A stretch of 64,000 nt of DNA from Phanerochaete sordida (GCA_019973155.2 BPQB01000034.1:186001-250000); one strand, 5' to 3'; positions 52,556 through 64,000 are shown, counted from the first letter of the stretch. Numbers and translations are program-made. Notes: a model not told the origin generated them from the sequence alone.

Positions 52556-55500
52556 TCAGAGCTGATGTCTGTGTGTGCTCAGGGAGCGAAGCCAAGAGAT
52601 GTATCCCGTAAAACTGGAATGAGCAGCCACGCGTGGCTTCGACAAGAGTAGCGCCAAGACACCAGAGCAGAACGGCGCGTATAGGTTGCGACCCGTCAAA
52701 TCGAGGCCCTGCTAGTGATGAGCTTCATTGGACCCAGAGAGAGATGGCTGTACGCACAGAGTAGATTTCCTGCATGGTCGACAGCATCTTCGCTATGTGT
52801 CGGAGCGACATTTCGGTAGACTCGGAAGGATTCCAGCCGTCTAGACTGTTCTCGAGATTTGACAAGATAGCTGTAGATCGGAGCCATTAAACGCATCCAT
52901 TCAGAACATGGACATGACGTACAATCAAGGAAAGAAATACGATGGTCCATGAACTGGACTCTCGAGAGCTCAAATTTATTGGCGTTTCCAGATTGCGGAC
53001 AGACGATTCCTCGGAGCAAGGGGTGTTGCAGACCGTCAAGGGAGAAGACAAGAGCGGCGTATTCCGGCTCAAGATCGGGGTGTTGAACGGCGAGGCAGGT
53101 GAATAGCACCTCAAGGAAGTGTTCTTGCGCTCCCTAGAAGACGCTCAGAAACGGCTGAATGCATGCGAGCGTCCGACTTACCGTGTACGCCAGAGGATCC
53201 AATTTGAGAACCGTGACGGAGAAGTATAGCAGCCGGCGCCGTAGCGTCGCCGGGTCATAAATGATGTGTTTCCATGTGTTGGAAGCGTAGGAGAAGTAGT
53301 ATTCCCAATCCTATTCCGCCGTCAGGGCATCATCACAGCTATAAAGGATGCAGACTCACTCGACGCCCGTTCGCGACCAAAACCTCCGCACAACCAACCC
53401 AGCACTCAGTCCACTTGTCAGTCTCAAGCTGGTCTTTAGGAGGGCTCAAGTCACGGCATAGAATACGGAAGACAGCTTTGATGACGTATTCCTCGATAAT
53501 CTGCGTTCGCATATTCAGCGTGCGTTCCACAAAGCTTATCGCGCACTGACCTTGCATGTCTCCTCCTCTTTCATTTTCTGCGTCGCCCTATCTCGTGCCG
53601 CATCGGCGTCGTCGTTGACGCGGTCAGCGACGCCTAGAGCTGCGAGGACTTCGGGATCGTCGAAATCGAAGTCGTCATCACCATACTCCTGGCTGTCTTC
53701 CTGTATGACGACTGGCGCGGGCTGCGGTTGCTGTCGAGGAACGACAGCGGAACGTGCCTTTAGGAAGGACTGTACAAGCATGCGCATCTCAAGAGGTGCA
53801 TTCATGGCGGAGGCTAAGTTACCGGAGAGCGAAAAGGCCTTCGTGACCCAGTCTACAACGACGTAAGCTCCCACAACACGAAGGGCAGCACGAACGACTT
53901 ACGTCCTCGGAGCAGCGCAGGGTCAGGATACCTTGGTGGCCGTGGCTCGTCGTCCATCCTCGGTGTCTCGATGATCCTCCGGACACTGGCGAGCACCATT
54001 TGTATGCACGTAACGACGTCGTTCCGCGCGCGCCTGGCTGCCGCATCCTTGTATAACTCATACTCGGCCACGAGCACGTCGGTCATCTCGTCGAGCCAGC
54101 TGAGGACGTCGTCCATCGGAAGCTCGAAATGCTGCAGAAGAATGGCGAGACACATCGCACCGCGGATGCAAGCTGCCCGTGTGCCCCTGTCCGTCTCTTT
54201 GAAGTCGACATAGCGGCGAGCGTGCGAAACTCTGTACTTCACATTCTCGGGCGTCGGCTCGAGGCAGATCGCAGTGGCCACAGCGCTGATGCGGTTGTAG
54301 AACATTGATGACTCGTGGACGGAAGCCGGACGAGATCTGTGGAGCTGGACCGAGCTCAGCGGGACGGCAGCTTCGAGTATTTGCTTGACTCTCCCCGACA
54401 TGCTGCTATTGGTCCCGTTGGCGGCCGTGGCTTGTACAACCAGCTTCAAAAACGACGTGAACGCGGAGTCGCCCTCTTGGTGTGTATAAAGCAGCGCGAG
54501 CTTGTGGTCCTTGAGGAAGTCGGAGAAGTCATCGTGCTTCTCATGCAGCAGGTTGCCGAACCGCCGTGACCGGAAGATACCGAGCAAGCTCTTCAATGTC
54601 AACAATGCATCCGCACCTCCCAGCGACCATTCCCAGTGGTCGTGCAACCAAACGCAGCGGGAAAGCAGCAGTTTGATATATCGATCGCGCTTCTTCAAGG
54701 CTCGCTCGGGTTCGTTAGGATCCGTTGTGGGGTTCGCAGACAGAGGCGCGAACCCTAGTGCGAGCGCAACAAGTCCCCACGCGTCACCCAGCAAGGGTGT
54801 CGAAGTTGTGGAGCCGCGCGTGGAGAATTGTGACAACGCAATGAAGCTGTAGATGGTAGTCCACAGGGCCTCTCCTGCCTTCGCCTTTGGCCCGCTAAGA
54901 CTCGCCAAGTTGAACTCCTGGTATGCCTTCTTGAGGAGCGTCCAGAATGTACCACGGCCGTCTCCGTCTTCCACAAGGTGGATGAGACAGATCCACAGTT
55001 CCGCGACTCGATGTACAGGCTTGCTATAGTCCAGGCGTCGTACGCCAAGAGGCCAGAGCTCGCCGAGATGTTGATCCAGATTGCACGCCCAGAGGTGCTG
55101 AATGAAGAGTTTGATATGCCGCAAGAGCTCTTCGTCTTCCGACAGAGAGAGCGCTTGGTCTCCGACAGGGCGTATCTGCCAGAGGAACTCGATCGCTGTC
55201 CACTGGAGCTGCAGCAACAGCATATTCGCGTAACTTGCGTCTGCGCGAACAGCGAACCGATCCTCGACAAAAGTGAAGATGCGCTTTGCTTGGTCTCGGA
55301 GTGTCGTCTGCATTATCTCCGACTCGTCCAGGGAAGCAGACCTGAGGAACCAAGCCAGCCAAGGACGCATGACTTGGAGGTATCGCTGCCAATCGTTGAA
55401 GACGTCGCCATCCGCAGTCGCTTCCTCGAGCTTGCCGAGAACTTCGGTGACAACCTCGCGGATGACCGCGGCGAAGTCCGTCGGTGTCATGCTGGTGGAT

Positions 55501-58500
55501 ACTCGCGTGTTGCCGATGTAACCCGAGCTCGGTTCGTCAAGCACCGCAGGGGGCTTCAACAGCGCTTGCAGCTGTCCGCGTCCGAGGTAGGTGGTCTCGG
55601 CGAAGACAATGCCAGATGGGAGCTTCGTGACGCCCAAGTTGACAGATACGCCGCTCCTCTTCTCAGCCATATCTCTCTGCTCGTCGCCGCCTCCGCCCAC
55701 AGACCCAATCGCCTCTGAACGCGCCCTCTGTCGCTTAGCTTCGGGCTGGCGAATGACCCTGCGCTTCGGCGGCTCATACACAGGCAGTGGGTAGTGCATG
55801 ATCGCTTGCGCCCGTCGTTCGCTCTCGGTGACCTCCTGCTCGAGGACTGTAGTGCGGTACTCGTGCTGCCCCCTCGCGCCCGAGACGACGGTTGAAATGT
55901 GCGGCTTGAGGAAGTAGACGCGGTCGCGGGTGCGATTCCGAGACTTCTTCCATGCGGGCTTGGAGGAGTTCGACTTGGGCTGGCCGACGGTGATGTCAAG
56001 GGATGGGACAGACGGTCCGGACGCAGATGGCGCAGAGGCAGATGGAGCGGCGGGACTTCGAGCGGGAGCTGGAATTGGGGACGAGTCGCGATCTGGAGAA
56101 GCGGCAGAGCCAGCATCGATAGGCCGGAAGTTGAGGAGGGATTGTCGCTTGTGTCCATATTTCTTCGCGCCTCCTACGACGATGCGGGTACGGGAAGGCG
56201 CGCCTGGCTTCTTGTGCTGTGCTGTGTGTCGACGCGAGCCGCCAGTCTTGATCTGCACACTGACCACAGACTTCTTGTGGCGATAGCCTCCGTTCCCGAT
56301 TCCACGCACCCTGCCACCGCTGCCAGCTGCTCTGCCCAAGCCGCCGCGCCCACTGCTGCCGCCTCCTCCGCCTCCTCCGCCTCCTCCGCCTCCTCCGCCG
56401 CCACCACCACCACCGCCTCCTCCTCCAGACTGACGATGCCTGGAGCCACCTGCCTCCTGATTACGCCTCCTCCTTCCACCGGTCCGGTTCAGCATGTAAT
56501 CGACAAGCGTCCCCTCACGCACGGCGCCGCTGCGCCCAAAGTGGGTGGGGCCATTGACAAACTCGACGCCATCTTCGCTCTCGTCGTCCGCCTGCGAGCC
56601 CTCGTCCTCGTCCTCGTCCTCGTCGCTCGAGATCGAGATCACGCCCTCGCTGAACGTGCGCAGCACGCTGCGTCGCCCGGCGCTCACCGACGTCTGCGAG
56701 GAGCGGTGCGGGGGCCCGGCGTTGAAGCTCGAGCTGGGGCGCGGGCTCGGGCTCGGACTTGGGCTCGGCGTGCGGCGCGGCTCGTCCTCGCTCTCGGAGT
56801 CGCCGCGGATGACGATGTTGCGGCCGCTGCCGACGCGTATGCGTGCGCGTCCTGGCTGGATCGGCGCGTCGGGATCCACACTCTCGCGGCGGCGCTGCGG
56901 CACGGCGCGTGGCGGGGCCTGCTTCTTCAACCCGCCAAGGATCATCAGGCGCGCCCGCTTCGGCGGGTACATGCGGTACAGCTGGGGGTACTGGCGGCGG
57001 TAAACACGATGGAACTCGTCGTCAGGTAGACTTGCTGGGTCGACGTCGGAGGGAGGGTCTGAGAAGTCGTCGCTGAGGGAGCCTGCTTCGGGTTCGGCCG
57101 CATCGTCTGCGTCAGAGAAGTCAACGTTGATTGGGGATGCCTTGACGCGGGAGGGACTGCTCCTGCTACGTGCAGAAGGGCGCGCTAAGGCGTCGTCATC
57201 GTGGTCCTGCGAGTGCGCAGGTGCGCCAAAGTCGAAGTCGTCCCGCGGCTGGCTCCCTTGAAAGTGAAGGTCGAGATCACCCAAACCAAGTCCATCGTCG
57301 TCGACGTCCATGTTATGATCAGGATTCAGTTCAGGTAACGACGACGACTCCGGTGGGCCAGACGTGTCGCAAACTTGGCCTCTGTCCTCCAGGCGGAGGC
57401 CTTCGGGTACACCCCATGGATCGGGGGATAGCTGACGGCTTCGTGAGCGCGATGGAGAGTGTGTCGAGGGGACCACCTCGACGTCGCTTGAATCTGGCAG
57501 AGAAGGGCGCGCCCGCCTCGGCAGACGAGGCGGCGGCGAGTGTGGAGCCTAAACACAACACTGAGAGACCAAAATTATGCGCCGACATCAGGCAGAACTC
57601 ACTCGGCTGCTTCGCCGCGTAGGTGAGTTTCCCGCCGACAGAGGCATCGGGAATGGTTTGCTCTTTCGCTTCTTCTTCTTCTTCTTCTTCTTCGGCTCGT
57701 CACCATCGTCGTCTTCTGTCGCCCTCTGCTTCCCCTTGCCCTTTGCAGTCTGTGCAGGCGCCACCTCTTCTTCAGGCTCGCCATCGCTACTCGGAGGATT
57801 CATAAATAGCCTGTCGTACCAAGAATTATCCCTGGCAGCGCCACCAGCGTTAGACGTAGACGCAGTCGCAGGTCCATTCGCGTTCGCTGTCGCCGATGTA
57901 GATGCGGCGAGCACCGCAGCCGGTGGTTCGACGCGTCGTGGTGGCGTCTGCACCCTACGTCGAGCGGATGCGCCTTCCGATGCAGTTCGACTCCTGCGTC
58001 CCCTCGAGCCGGCCTCCTCTCGAGTGCCACTCCTAGCGCGGCGCCTTCTTCGGCGTTCGCCATCGCTATCTTCGTCCTCGAACTCCGCCGGGTCGACCTC
58101 GGCGTCGCTGCTCGACGCGTTGCCGGCCTCGACGGAATGCTCGCGGGAGCGACGGCGGCGCGGCGGACTCACTTTCTTGACGACCGCCTCAGGAATGCCT
58201 TGTCGGCGCAGGAGAGTTTGATAAGCGATCCGCTCTTGGAAGTACGGCTGTAACTGAAGGTTGGTCCGCTCGCGCAGCGGGTACCTGCTCGCATTCGCCG
58301 CTTGCTGCAGCTGCTCGGCCACATTGTTGTCGTCGCCGGCACCAGGAACAGCTTCTGCGTCAGGTGCCTGTGCTAGTCCTTGTTCGTCTAACGGCCCGCG
58401 AGAGGGAGACGGCGCAAGTGAAGACAACGGGCTAGAACTTGGTAGTCGTCTCGCCGTTGACGATGGCGGTGGCGGACTGCGTTGTCGGCGCGATGGGCCA

Positions 58501-59323
58501 GCGACGGGCAGATCGTCCTCAGGGTCACTGTTGTGATCACGCGGAGGCGTTGAAGGGGTATCAGCGTGTGTGGGTATCTCGTCTGCTTGTGTGAAAAGCA
58601 GCAATGGGTCTGGAGATGCTGGGGAGCGGCGTCGTGGGGCTTGGGGTGACGGGACTGCGTAAGACTGTGACGAAGGCCTCTCATGGTGTTCATGTAATAA
58701 AATCATGGCCTCATCCTCGTGTAAATCGTCTCGATCCTGAGACTCTCTGGCAGGACTTGAGACTGAATTGCGTTCGGAAGGCTGCCTTATTGGCGTCTTC
58801 ACCGTGTTCGTGGTAGTTCCTTCTGGCGAGGCAAGCTTCAGATGCTCAGTGCGTGAGTCGCCAGCCTGTTCCCCTCGTTATTGAAATCGCTTAGCAACGC
58901 TAGCAAGACTTACGATAGAGCGGGCGGGCGTAATGTTCAGAATATCTTCGGCAATTCGGCGTTGAGTTTGAGGAGTGCTTGGGACCGATGTCGTCGAGGG
59001 CCCGGCTACGTTCTCGTCAGGAAGTGAGTGTGAAAGCTGCACATGTCAATGAGAAATCTCTCAAAAGATCGTGGACAGCGTACCTTGACGCGTTTTCTCG
59101 GTGGACCTGCAATAGCCTCCTCACCCAAGCCCTCGTCCTCGACATCGACATGTCTGAATGTCTCTATCCTCGCCTCCGTTCTCGCAAGGATGAGGCCTCT
59201 GACAAGCTCGAGATTTCTGGTGATGGCGGGTGTCCGACTGTGCAGATACGCCTCGAGGTCTCGCTCGGCTTCATATTCCTCGAGCTCTTCCGGGTCTGAA
59301 GGAAGCACGATCTCATCGTCCAT
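52556..59323 (-). CDS. MMS22/MUS7 family DNA-repair scaffold
   Basis: Ten exons (59323-59084, 59036-58914, 58865-57603, 57548-53903, 53852-53551, 53500-53360, 53310-53182, 53133-52923, 52870-52758, 52711-52556) give about 2,107 residues. The N-terminal ~900 residues are mostly disordered and acidic or Ser-rich, with three conserved patches: SRYPLRERTNLQLQPYFQER, EFHRVYRRQYPQLYRMYPPKR and a KKR-rich stretch likely for nuclear import. A glycine run of about 22 residues lies near 56355-56420. The helical C-terminal half contains WVTKAFSLSGNLASAMN and the acidic DSQEYGDDDFDFDDPE motif. In yeast, Mms22 is the substrate adaptor of the Rtt101-Mms1 ubiquitin ligase acting at stalled replication forks; MUS7 is the fungal equivalent. 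Family assignment rests on the N-terminal Arg-rich patch, the DDPE motif and size. Confidence 0.75.
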
Positions 59324-59912
59324 GTAATAGAATTATCGATATTTAAGAGGCCCGTGAGATGTTGGGGGTGTGAAGGGGAAAGGTACGTTCTCCGTGAGAC
59401 GGAGGTGGTGGTCATCAACGATCCCTCGCTCGTCACGCCCTCGCGTACGCGCGGTGACTATGGTCACGTGCACCAGTCACTCACGCAATTAACGCGCCGT
59501 ACATGTTTTCCCTCCCTTATTTTGCACGCAACAAAACAGAGAACTCTGCTCGCTCTCCGGCATCTTATTATATTGAACACTGAATCTGTCTAGCCCTGTA
59601 GCAATTCCCTCCGCCCTTGCGCAATGTTCTCGACTAGGGCCGGTTCGCAATGCCAGGACGCGACAGAAGGCGCGACATGCGATTTGAACAACCATCGCTG
59701 GTCATCGCTGCAGGAAACGGAAGAGAGACCTGTATAGAGAAAATAATCAGACTGCAACTCGGGGTGATAGTAGGCTGTGTGGTACTCGAACTCAGCCAGG
59801 GTGCGGTCACCAAAGGCGTGTATGCTCTAGCAGTAATATTGGGAATGAAGATAGACACCTGCAGCACAGAAGAACCCTAAAAATCAGAGAGGCGCATTTT
59901 TTACCGAAAAAT
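59324..59912. other. MMS22 upstream region
   Basis: About 590 bp containing the MMS22 promoter, repeat copy A (59425-59486) and AT-rich DNA up to the transposon-like element. No gene. Confidence 0.45.
59425..59486. repeat. 62-bp dispersed upstream repeat, copy A
   Basis: Begins CTCGCTCGTCACGCCCTCGC and contains GGTCACGTGCAC then GTCACTCACGC. Similar 62-bp copies lie at 62115-62176 and 63939-64000. This copy is 102 bp upstream of the MMS22 start codon. Confidence 0.7.
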
Positions 59913-60429
59913 GGATGCCTTTCCACAGCCGTCTGGAGAGTCCTGTAGACTAGGTCTCAGAATAAATCGGACGCGGCACCCCGGCGGATCTTGCTTACCG
60001 TTCTCTCGGTGCGGTTGAGTGTGTTTGCAGACTCAAAATCTGGAGGAGGGGTCGGACCCCCCTCGCAGACTAGATTCTGCGTTTGCAGATATGATTTCAG
60101 ACTCCGCACCGCCTCGCATACGACTCTCATTGCCGTTGCGTCTCTGCTAACCCCCACTTTCGCCGCCCTCTGCCTCGCTAACTGTCCAAGAGGGGTAGCT
60201 GGAGGTGTGGAAGGCATACGCAGAACTCTCGACCCCTCTCGACCCCAACTCGACGAACAAGCTACAATGACGTCATCGCGCTTGCAGCTCGCATTCGCCC
60301 TTCGCTTTTTTGCTCTTCGTCTCGTAGTCCGTGCTGTGGTTTCGTAGATTCATGCCTTCAGATTCTAGCCTTAATTTCACCCTCCGCACTAGAATCTACA
60401 CTCCATAGAAATGCTGTGGAAAGGCATCC
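59913..60429. mobile_element. TIR element with AAT duplication (non-autonomous DNA transposon)
   Basis: 517 bp bounded by perfect inverted repeats GGATGCCTTTCCACAGC (59913-59929 and its reverse complement at 60413-60429). Both ends are flanked by AAT (59910-59912 and 60430-60432), consistent with a 3-bp target duplication. No transposase is encoded; the longest frame (59991-60347) has no motif. The element ends 36 bp from the stop codon of the F-box gene at 60466. Confidence 0.75.
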
Positions 60430-60465
60430 AATGTCAGCTATCAGCCTGTGCAACAGTAAACTATT

Positions 60466-61854
60466 TCAAGAGATCGGAACGAACGTGACGCGATACAGAA
60501 GACGCGGACGAGCTGCTATAGCGAGCCGCTCGCCAGCGACACCCTCCAATATCACCCTGTATACCTCTGGCTGCCCCTTCCATGCGCGCGATACCATGTA
60601 CATCTTCGTCGATCCCCTGCTCGGGTCCCTCTCCTCCACCGCTTGCAGCAGCTTCAATTTCACGTCGAACGTCACCGAGCGCAGGCCGCCAACGGCCGCC
60701 GCGAGCGGCGCCCAGTCCATCCTCTCGAGCACCCGTTTGAAGCCCTGTTCCAGGGCACACACGTCGGGCTCGGGCTCCTCGTCTTCGGTGATGTTCGTGA
60801 GCTCGAGGTCGAAGAGGACGTCGCGCACCGTAGCGCCGAGGGGGCGGCCGAGCATGTCGCGGATGGAGAGCCACGGCGCGTCGCCGACATATGCAGACGA
60901 GTATTGGAGGGCGTGGACGAAGTGGACCTCGCGCAGCGTCGGGCACGGGTGTGGATACGTCGCCAGGCCGCGGTACACGCCAAAGTGGCACACGAGCGTG
61001 CGCAGGGCGGTGCATCGTGTGAGAAGGCCGTGGAGAGTCGCGGACAAAGCGTCCGTGTTAAGCCGGGTGTTGCTAGGGTTCTGTACCGCTAGCGTAGTCA
61101 GCGACGAGACGTCGATATGGGCGCACACCCCGCCGATCCAGCCGCCGCCAGAGGCAGGGTGGGTAAGCAGCAGCTCGAGTGTGTTGACCTTGGTTCGCAC
61201 TGCTGGTACGTTCGGCGGCTCGGAAGCGGTGGCCTTGAGGTCCGAGCTCTGGAATGAGAGCGTGGAAATGGTCTCGAAACAAGATAAAAGGTCGTAGATG
61301 TTCTGAAGATCGACGTTGGATGATATGTGTCCCAGCCGGAGTCTCCGCAGAAACCGCGGGGTAGATTGATCGGAGGCCAGAGAAACCCCCTGAGAAAAAT
61401 CCAGGTTCCCAATGTCCAAGCTCTGAAGACGAGGCAGAGCGTCGAAGATATGGGCAATCTCCCGAGGCGTGGTTGTACGACGGGCGGTCCACATGACGAT
61501 GCGCAGGTCTCGCACGTTGTCGCTAATGCGAGGGGAGTTTCTGAAGAGCAGCTCTATGCCTTCGAGAGTCTTCGAGCTGTCGAGAAGCTGACGGCACCAG
61601 CAGGCATACCTATGCCAGTCGGAGCCTCCGTACCAATGAGTCTTGCATGGGGGCCAGCGAAAGAGCGAGAAGAGATGGAGGGAGCTGGCAGGAAGCCAGC
61701 GGCGATGGACAAGTGAGCAGGCAGCGAGGGCGTCCCTCTCATCGTGTAAGAAGTCGATGATTCGGTCGAGCAGCTCCTGCGGGATGGCGCTGTATGCCAG
61801 CGTATGACCACGATTTGTGATCGCGGGCGGCGACGACGCGACGTCGCTCGACAT
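60466..61854 (-). CDS. F-box protein copy 3
   Basis: Single exon, 462 residues. F-box near residues 24-60 (IPQELLDRIIDFLHDERDAL, AACSLVHRRWLPAS), then the WPPCKTHWYGG element and leucine-rich segments such as LRTLVCHFGVY and LREVHFVHAL shared with copies 1, 2 and 4. Presumed substrate receptor of an SCF ubiquitin ligase; target unknown. Copies 3 and 4 lie head to tail, 414 bp apart. Confidence 0.85.
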   Translation of the reverse strand: MSSDVASSPPAITNRGHTLAYSAIPQELLDRIIDFLHDERDALAACSLVHRRWLPASSLHLFSLFRWPPCKTHWYGGSDWHRYACWCRQLLDSSKTLEGIELLFRNSPRISDNVRDLRIVMWTARRTTTPREIAHIFDALPRLQSLDIGNLDFSQGVSLASDQSTPRFLRRLRLGHISSNVDLQNIYDLLSCFETISTLSFQSSDLKATASEPPNVPAVRTKVNTLELLLTHPASGGGWIGGVCAHIDVSSLTTLAVQNPSNTRLNTDALSATLHGLLTRCTALRTLVCHFGVYRGLATYPHPCPTLREVHFVHALQYSSAYVGDAPWLSIRDMLGRPLGATVRDVLFDLELTNITEDEEPEPDVCALEQGFKRVLERMDWAPLAAAVGGLRSVTFDVKLKLLQAVEERDPSRGSTKMYMVSRAWKGQPEVYRVILEGVAGERLAIAARPRLLYRVTFVPIS

Positions 61855-62268
61855 AGAATGTGCCTAGATACGGCGAAAGTATCAGTATCTTGCTACGATC
61901 AACGAAAGATAATAGATAACGCACAGTCCCGGTGAGCGAGGTCACGGTCCTGTCGACAGATGCAGCGTCAGCGAGGCGGAATATGAGACCATGGGACAGA
62001 AAGCGTGCCTTCGGGCTAACTTTGCGAGGTCAGAGACAGCTTGCTTCAGCGCTGGCTGCGAGAAGTCGACAGAAAGGCTGTGGACAGGACAGAGTGACCG
62101 TCGTCAGCAACCCTCTCGCTCGTCACGGACTCGCGTACACGAAGTGACCGGTGTCATGTGCACATGTCACCGCCGCGGGCCGTCACGGCGTCGTCCAGCA
62201 ACTGCGATATCAGGCCAGGAAAACAGATAAGCTTGGGCATAATATACATGAAGGGGGTTAGAAACGGC
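61855..62268. other. spacer between F-box copies 3 and 4
   Basis: About 410 bp with the promoter of copy 3 including repeat copy B. No other feature. Confidence 0.45.
62115..62176. repeat. 62-bp dispersed upstream repeat, copy B
   Basis: CTCGCTCGTCACGGACTCGC, then GTCATGTGCACATGTCACCG. It lies 261 bp upstream of F-box copy 3. Confidence 0.65.
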
Positions 62269-63651
62269 CTATAGGGGATTGGAGAGCACGATGTGCGCGT
62301 CGAAGCGTTGGTGAGAGGACAGAGGGACGCGCTCTTTTACAATACTTTCCAGGATAGTCCGGTATGCGCGTCCGTCCCCATCCCACGACAGCGGTATGCT
62401 GTAGCAAGTTATCGACCTGCCACCATCGTGCACCTCCTCTACCGATCTCCGCAGCTTCATCTCCATGCTGATGGTCATCGATCGTAGCCTTTCGACGATT
62501 GCAACCACTGGTGTCCAGTCCAGCGCCTCGAGCGTCCGCCGGAAACGCTGCTCTAGGCCAGATACGTCTGGGTTGGGCTCGTTGTGGTTTATAGAAATGA
62601 CGAATTCGACTTCAAAAGTCACATTGCAGACCGCAGCAGCGAGAGGGCTGCCCATGATATCTTGTATTTTCGCCCACGGCGAATCCAAGTGCGGCATATC
62701 GGCAACGAGACGCTTGACAAAGCGCAGCGTGTGAAGACTCGGGCATGCGTGTTGGTACGTCTGTAGGCCGTGAAACACGTCTCTGAGGCAGACGAGCGTT
62801 TGGAGAGCGGTGCATCGGCGGAGGAGACGGTGCAGAGCAGGAGTCATGTCGGTGATGTGCGGTACATTGAGGGGAGCTTGCACTGACAGCGTAGTCAGCG
62901 AGGTGAAATCAAGGTGTGTGCACACTTTGTCGATCCAGATACTAGCAGAGCCGGTGTTCAAGAAGGTTAACTCGAGCGCTTTGACTTTGATCAGCTCGTC
63001 TGGTGGATGCAGTAAGCCAACGGAGGGCTCATGGAGTAAGTTGGTTTCGTAGAAAGAGACCGTAGAAATGGAACGAAAGCAGGACAAGAGGTTGTATATG
63101 TCCTGCAGTACGACGGTAGGACAGAAGAACGTCAATCGAAAGCTGCGTAAGGATCGAGGAGGGGTTGGTATGACAGCTGGAACTGCCTCAGATAGAAATT
63201 GGAGATGTTCGAGCTCGAGATCTTGGATGTGGGGGAGAAGGTCGAGGATGGCCATGACCTCTTGCGGCGATGTCGACCGACGAATGACGTGAGGTCCGTG
63301 CCACATCATTGTGATGCATAGCTCTTGTACATTCTCACGAATGCGAGGGGAGCCCTCCAACAGCGATTTTACGCCATCAAGAGTTTCTGAGCCGCCAAGG
63401 AGATGACCGCACCAACAAACGCTTCGACGCCTGTCATGTCCCCAAACCCCGGGCCAATGGCGTCGGCACGGAGGCCAGCGTAGGCAGGAGAAGAGATGAT
63501 AGGAGCTCGCAGGGAGCCACTGCCGGCAAACGAGGGAGCATGGTTGAAGGGTCTTCTTGTCATCGTGTAGGAAATCGATGACCCAGTCGACTAGTTCCTG
63601 AGGGAAGGTGCGGGGGCGTCGACGCAGCGCAATGTCGACGTTGTCCGACAT
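62269..63651 (-). CDS. F-box protein copy 4
   Basis: Single exon, 460 residues, from the ATG at 63651 (MSDNVDIALRRR). F-box FPQELVDWVIDFLHDDKKTL with CSLVCRQWLPAS, then WPPCRRHWPG and the leucine-rich body (LQTLVCLRDVF, LHTLRFVKRL). Same family as the other three copies, and about as distant from copies 1 and 2 as from copy 3, so these duplications are older than the 39.5-44 kb tandem. Confidence 0.85.
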   Translation of the reverse strand: MSDNVDIALRRRPRTFPQELVDWVIDFLHDDKKTLQPCSLVCRQWLPASSYHLFSCLRWPPCRRHWPGVWGHDRRRSVCWCGHLLGGSETLDGVKSLLEGSPRIRENVQELCITMMWHGPHVIRRSTSPQEVMAILDLLPHIQDLELEHLQFLSEAVPAVIPTPPRSLRSFRLTFFCPTVVLQDIYNLLSCFRSISTVSFYETNLLHEPSVGLLHPPDELIKVKALELTFLNTGSASIWIDKVCTHLDFTSLTTLSVQAPLNVPHITDMTPALHRLLRRCTALQTLVCLRDVFHGLQTYQHACPSLHTLRFVKRLVADMPHLDSPWAKIQDIMGSPLAAAVCNVTFEVEFVISINHNEPNPDVSGLEQRFRRTLEALDWTPVVAIVERLRSMTISMEMKLRRSVEEVHDGGRSITCYSIPLSWDGDGRAYRTILESIVKERVPLSSHQRFDAHIVLSNPL

Positions 63652-64000
63652 AGCAGTGTTTCACTGCATACAAAGAAACATAATCAGACTATCATAGCAC
63701 TAACAACTGTAAAAGAGAAATACCTTGTAAGCCGCCGTATTGACCTCTGAACACTCAGGGGTCGTCCTGCCACACTGGCTGGCAGCTTCCCGCGAGATAT
63801 GCACCAACGACGGCGCTACGTTCCCGACTGCTGGACGAGTTCTCCTGTCCGGTGCGACGTTGTCGCTGAGGGCTAGAATTGAGACGACGGAAAGAATGTG
63901 CGCAGGGTAGTGCAGGACGCTCGAGGTCGCGATTCAACGAAACTCGTCACGCACTAGCGTATGCGATGTGATATTGGTCACGTGTATATGTCACTCATGC
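63652..64000. other. upstream region of F-box copy 4, with repeat copy C
   Basis: Promoter region. Its last 62 bp (63939-64000) are repeat copy C, containing ACTCGTCACGCACTAGCGTA and TTGGTCACGTGTATATGTCAC; the repeat may continue beyond the window edge. Confidence 0.6.

Noticed and set aside
55899..57029. 376-codon plus-strand open frame
   Set aside because: Antisense to the 3.6-kb MMS22 exon; Ala/Arg/Leu-rich with no motif.

Overview
This window is nuclear DNA from a filamentous basidiomycete, most likely an Agaricomycete of polypore or white-rot type. Almost every gene is split by many short (about 45-80 nt) GT-AG introns. The families present (FunK1 kinases, DUF6533 receptor-like proteins, tandem F-box genes, CYP53, CigA-like glycosyltransferase, expanded GSTs, HET proteins) are typical of that group. 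I found no CRISPR, operon, rRNA or tRNA signal. Exon models were built by hand from splice sites, phase and protein continuity; none was checked against RNA or a database.

Layout. 0-18 kb (mostly housekeeping): 5' end of HMG-CoA reductase (-), a small heat-shock protein with a long disordered N-terminus (+), a CYP53-type benzoate 4-monooxygenase (+), aspartokinase (+) and an atypical G-protein alpha subunit (+), separated by unusually long apparently empty intergenic stretches. 18.6-23.4 kb: two adjacent HET-domain modules (-) that may be one spliced gene with an N-terminal anchor. 23.8-39.2 kb: CigA-like glycosyltransferase (-), CCDC6-like coiled-coil protein (-), an exomer ChAPs subunit (-), a RUS/DUF647 membrane protein (+), two tandem GSTs (+) and a DUF6533 membrane protein (-).

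39.5-64 kb, apart from MMS22, is accessory: a tandem ~2.2-kb duplication carrying F-box genes (one broken by a stop codon), a relic of a FunK1 kinase, two full FunK1 kinases, a decayed unknown gene, then the ~2,100-residue MMS22/MUS7 DNA-repair scaffold (-), a terminal-inverted-repeat element and two more F-box genes.

Genes that could work together: CYP53 and the GSTs (aromatic and xenobiotic detoxification); the HET, F-box and FunK1 genes belong to fast-evolving families expanded in mushrooms. Two candidate non-autonomous DNA transposons were found. One lies exactly against the GST1 coding end and supplies part of its stop codon.
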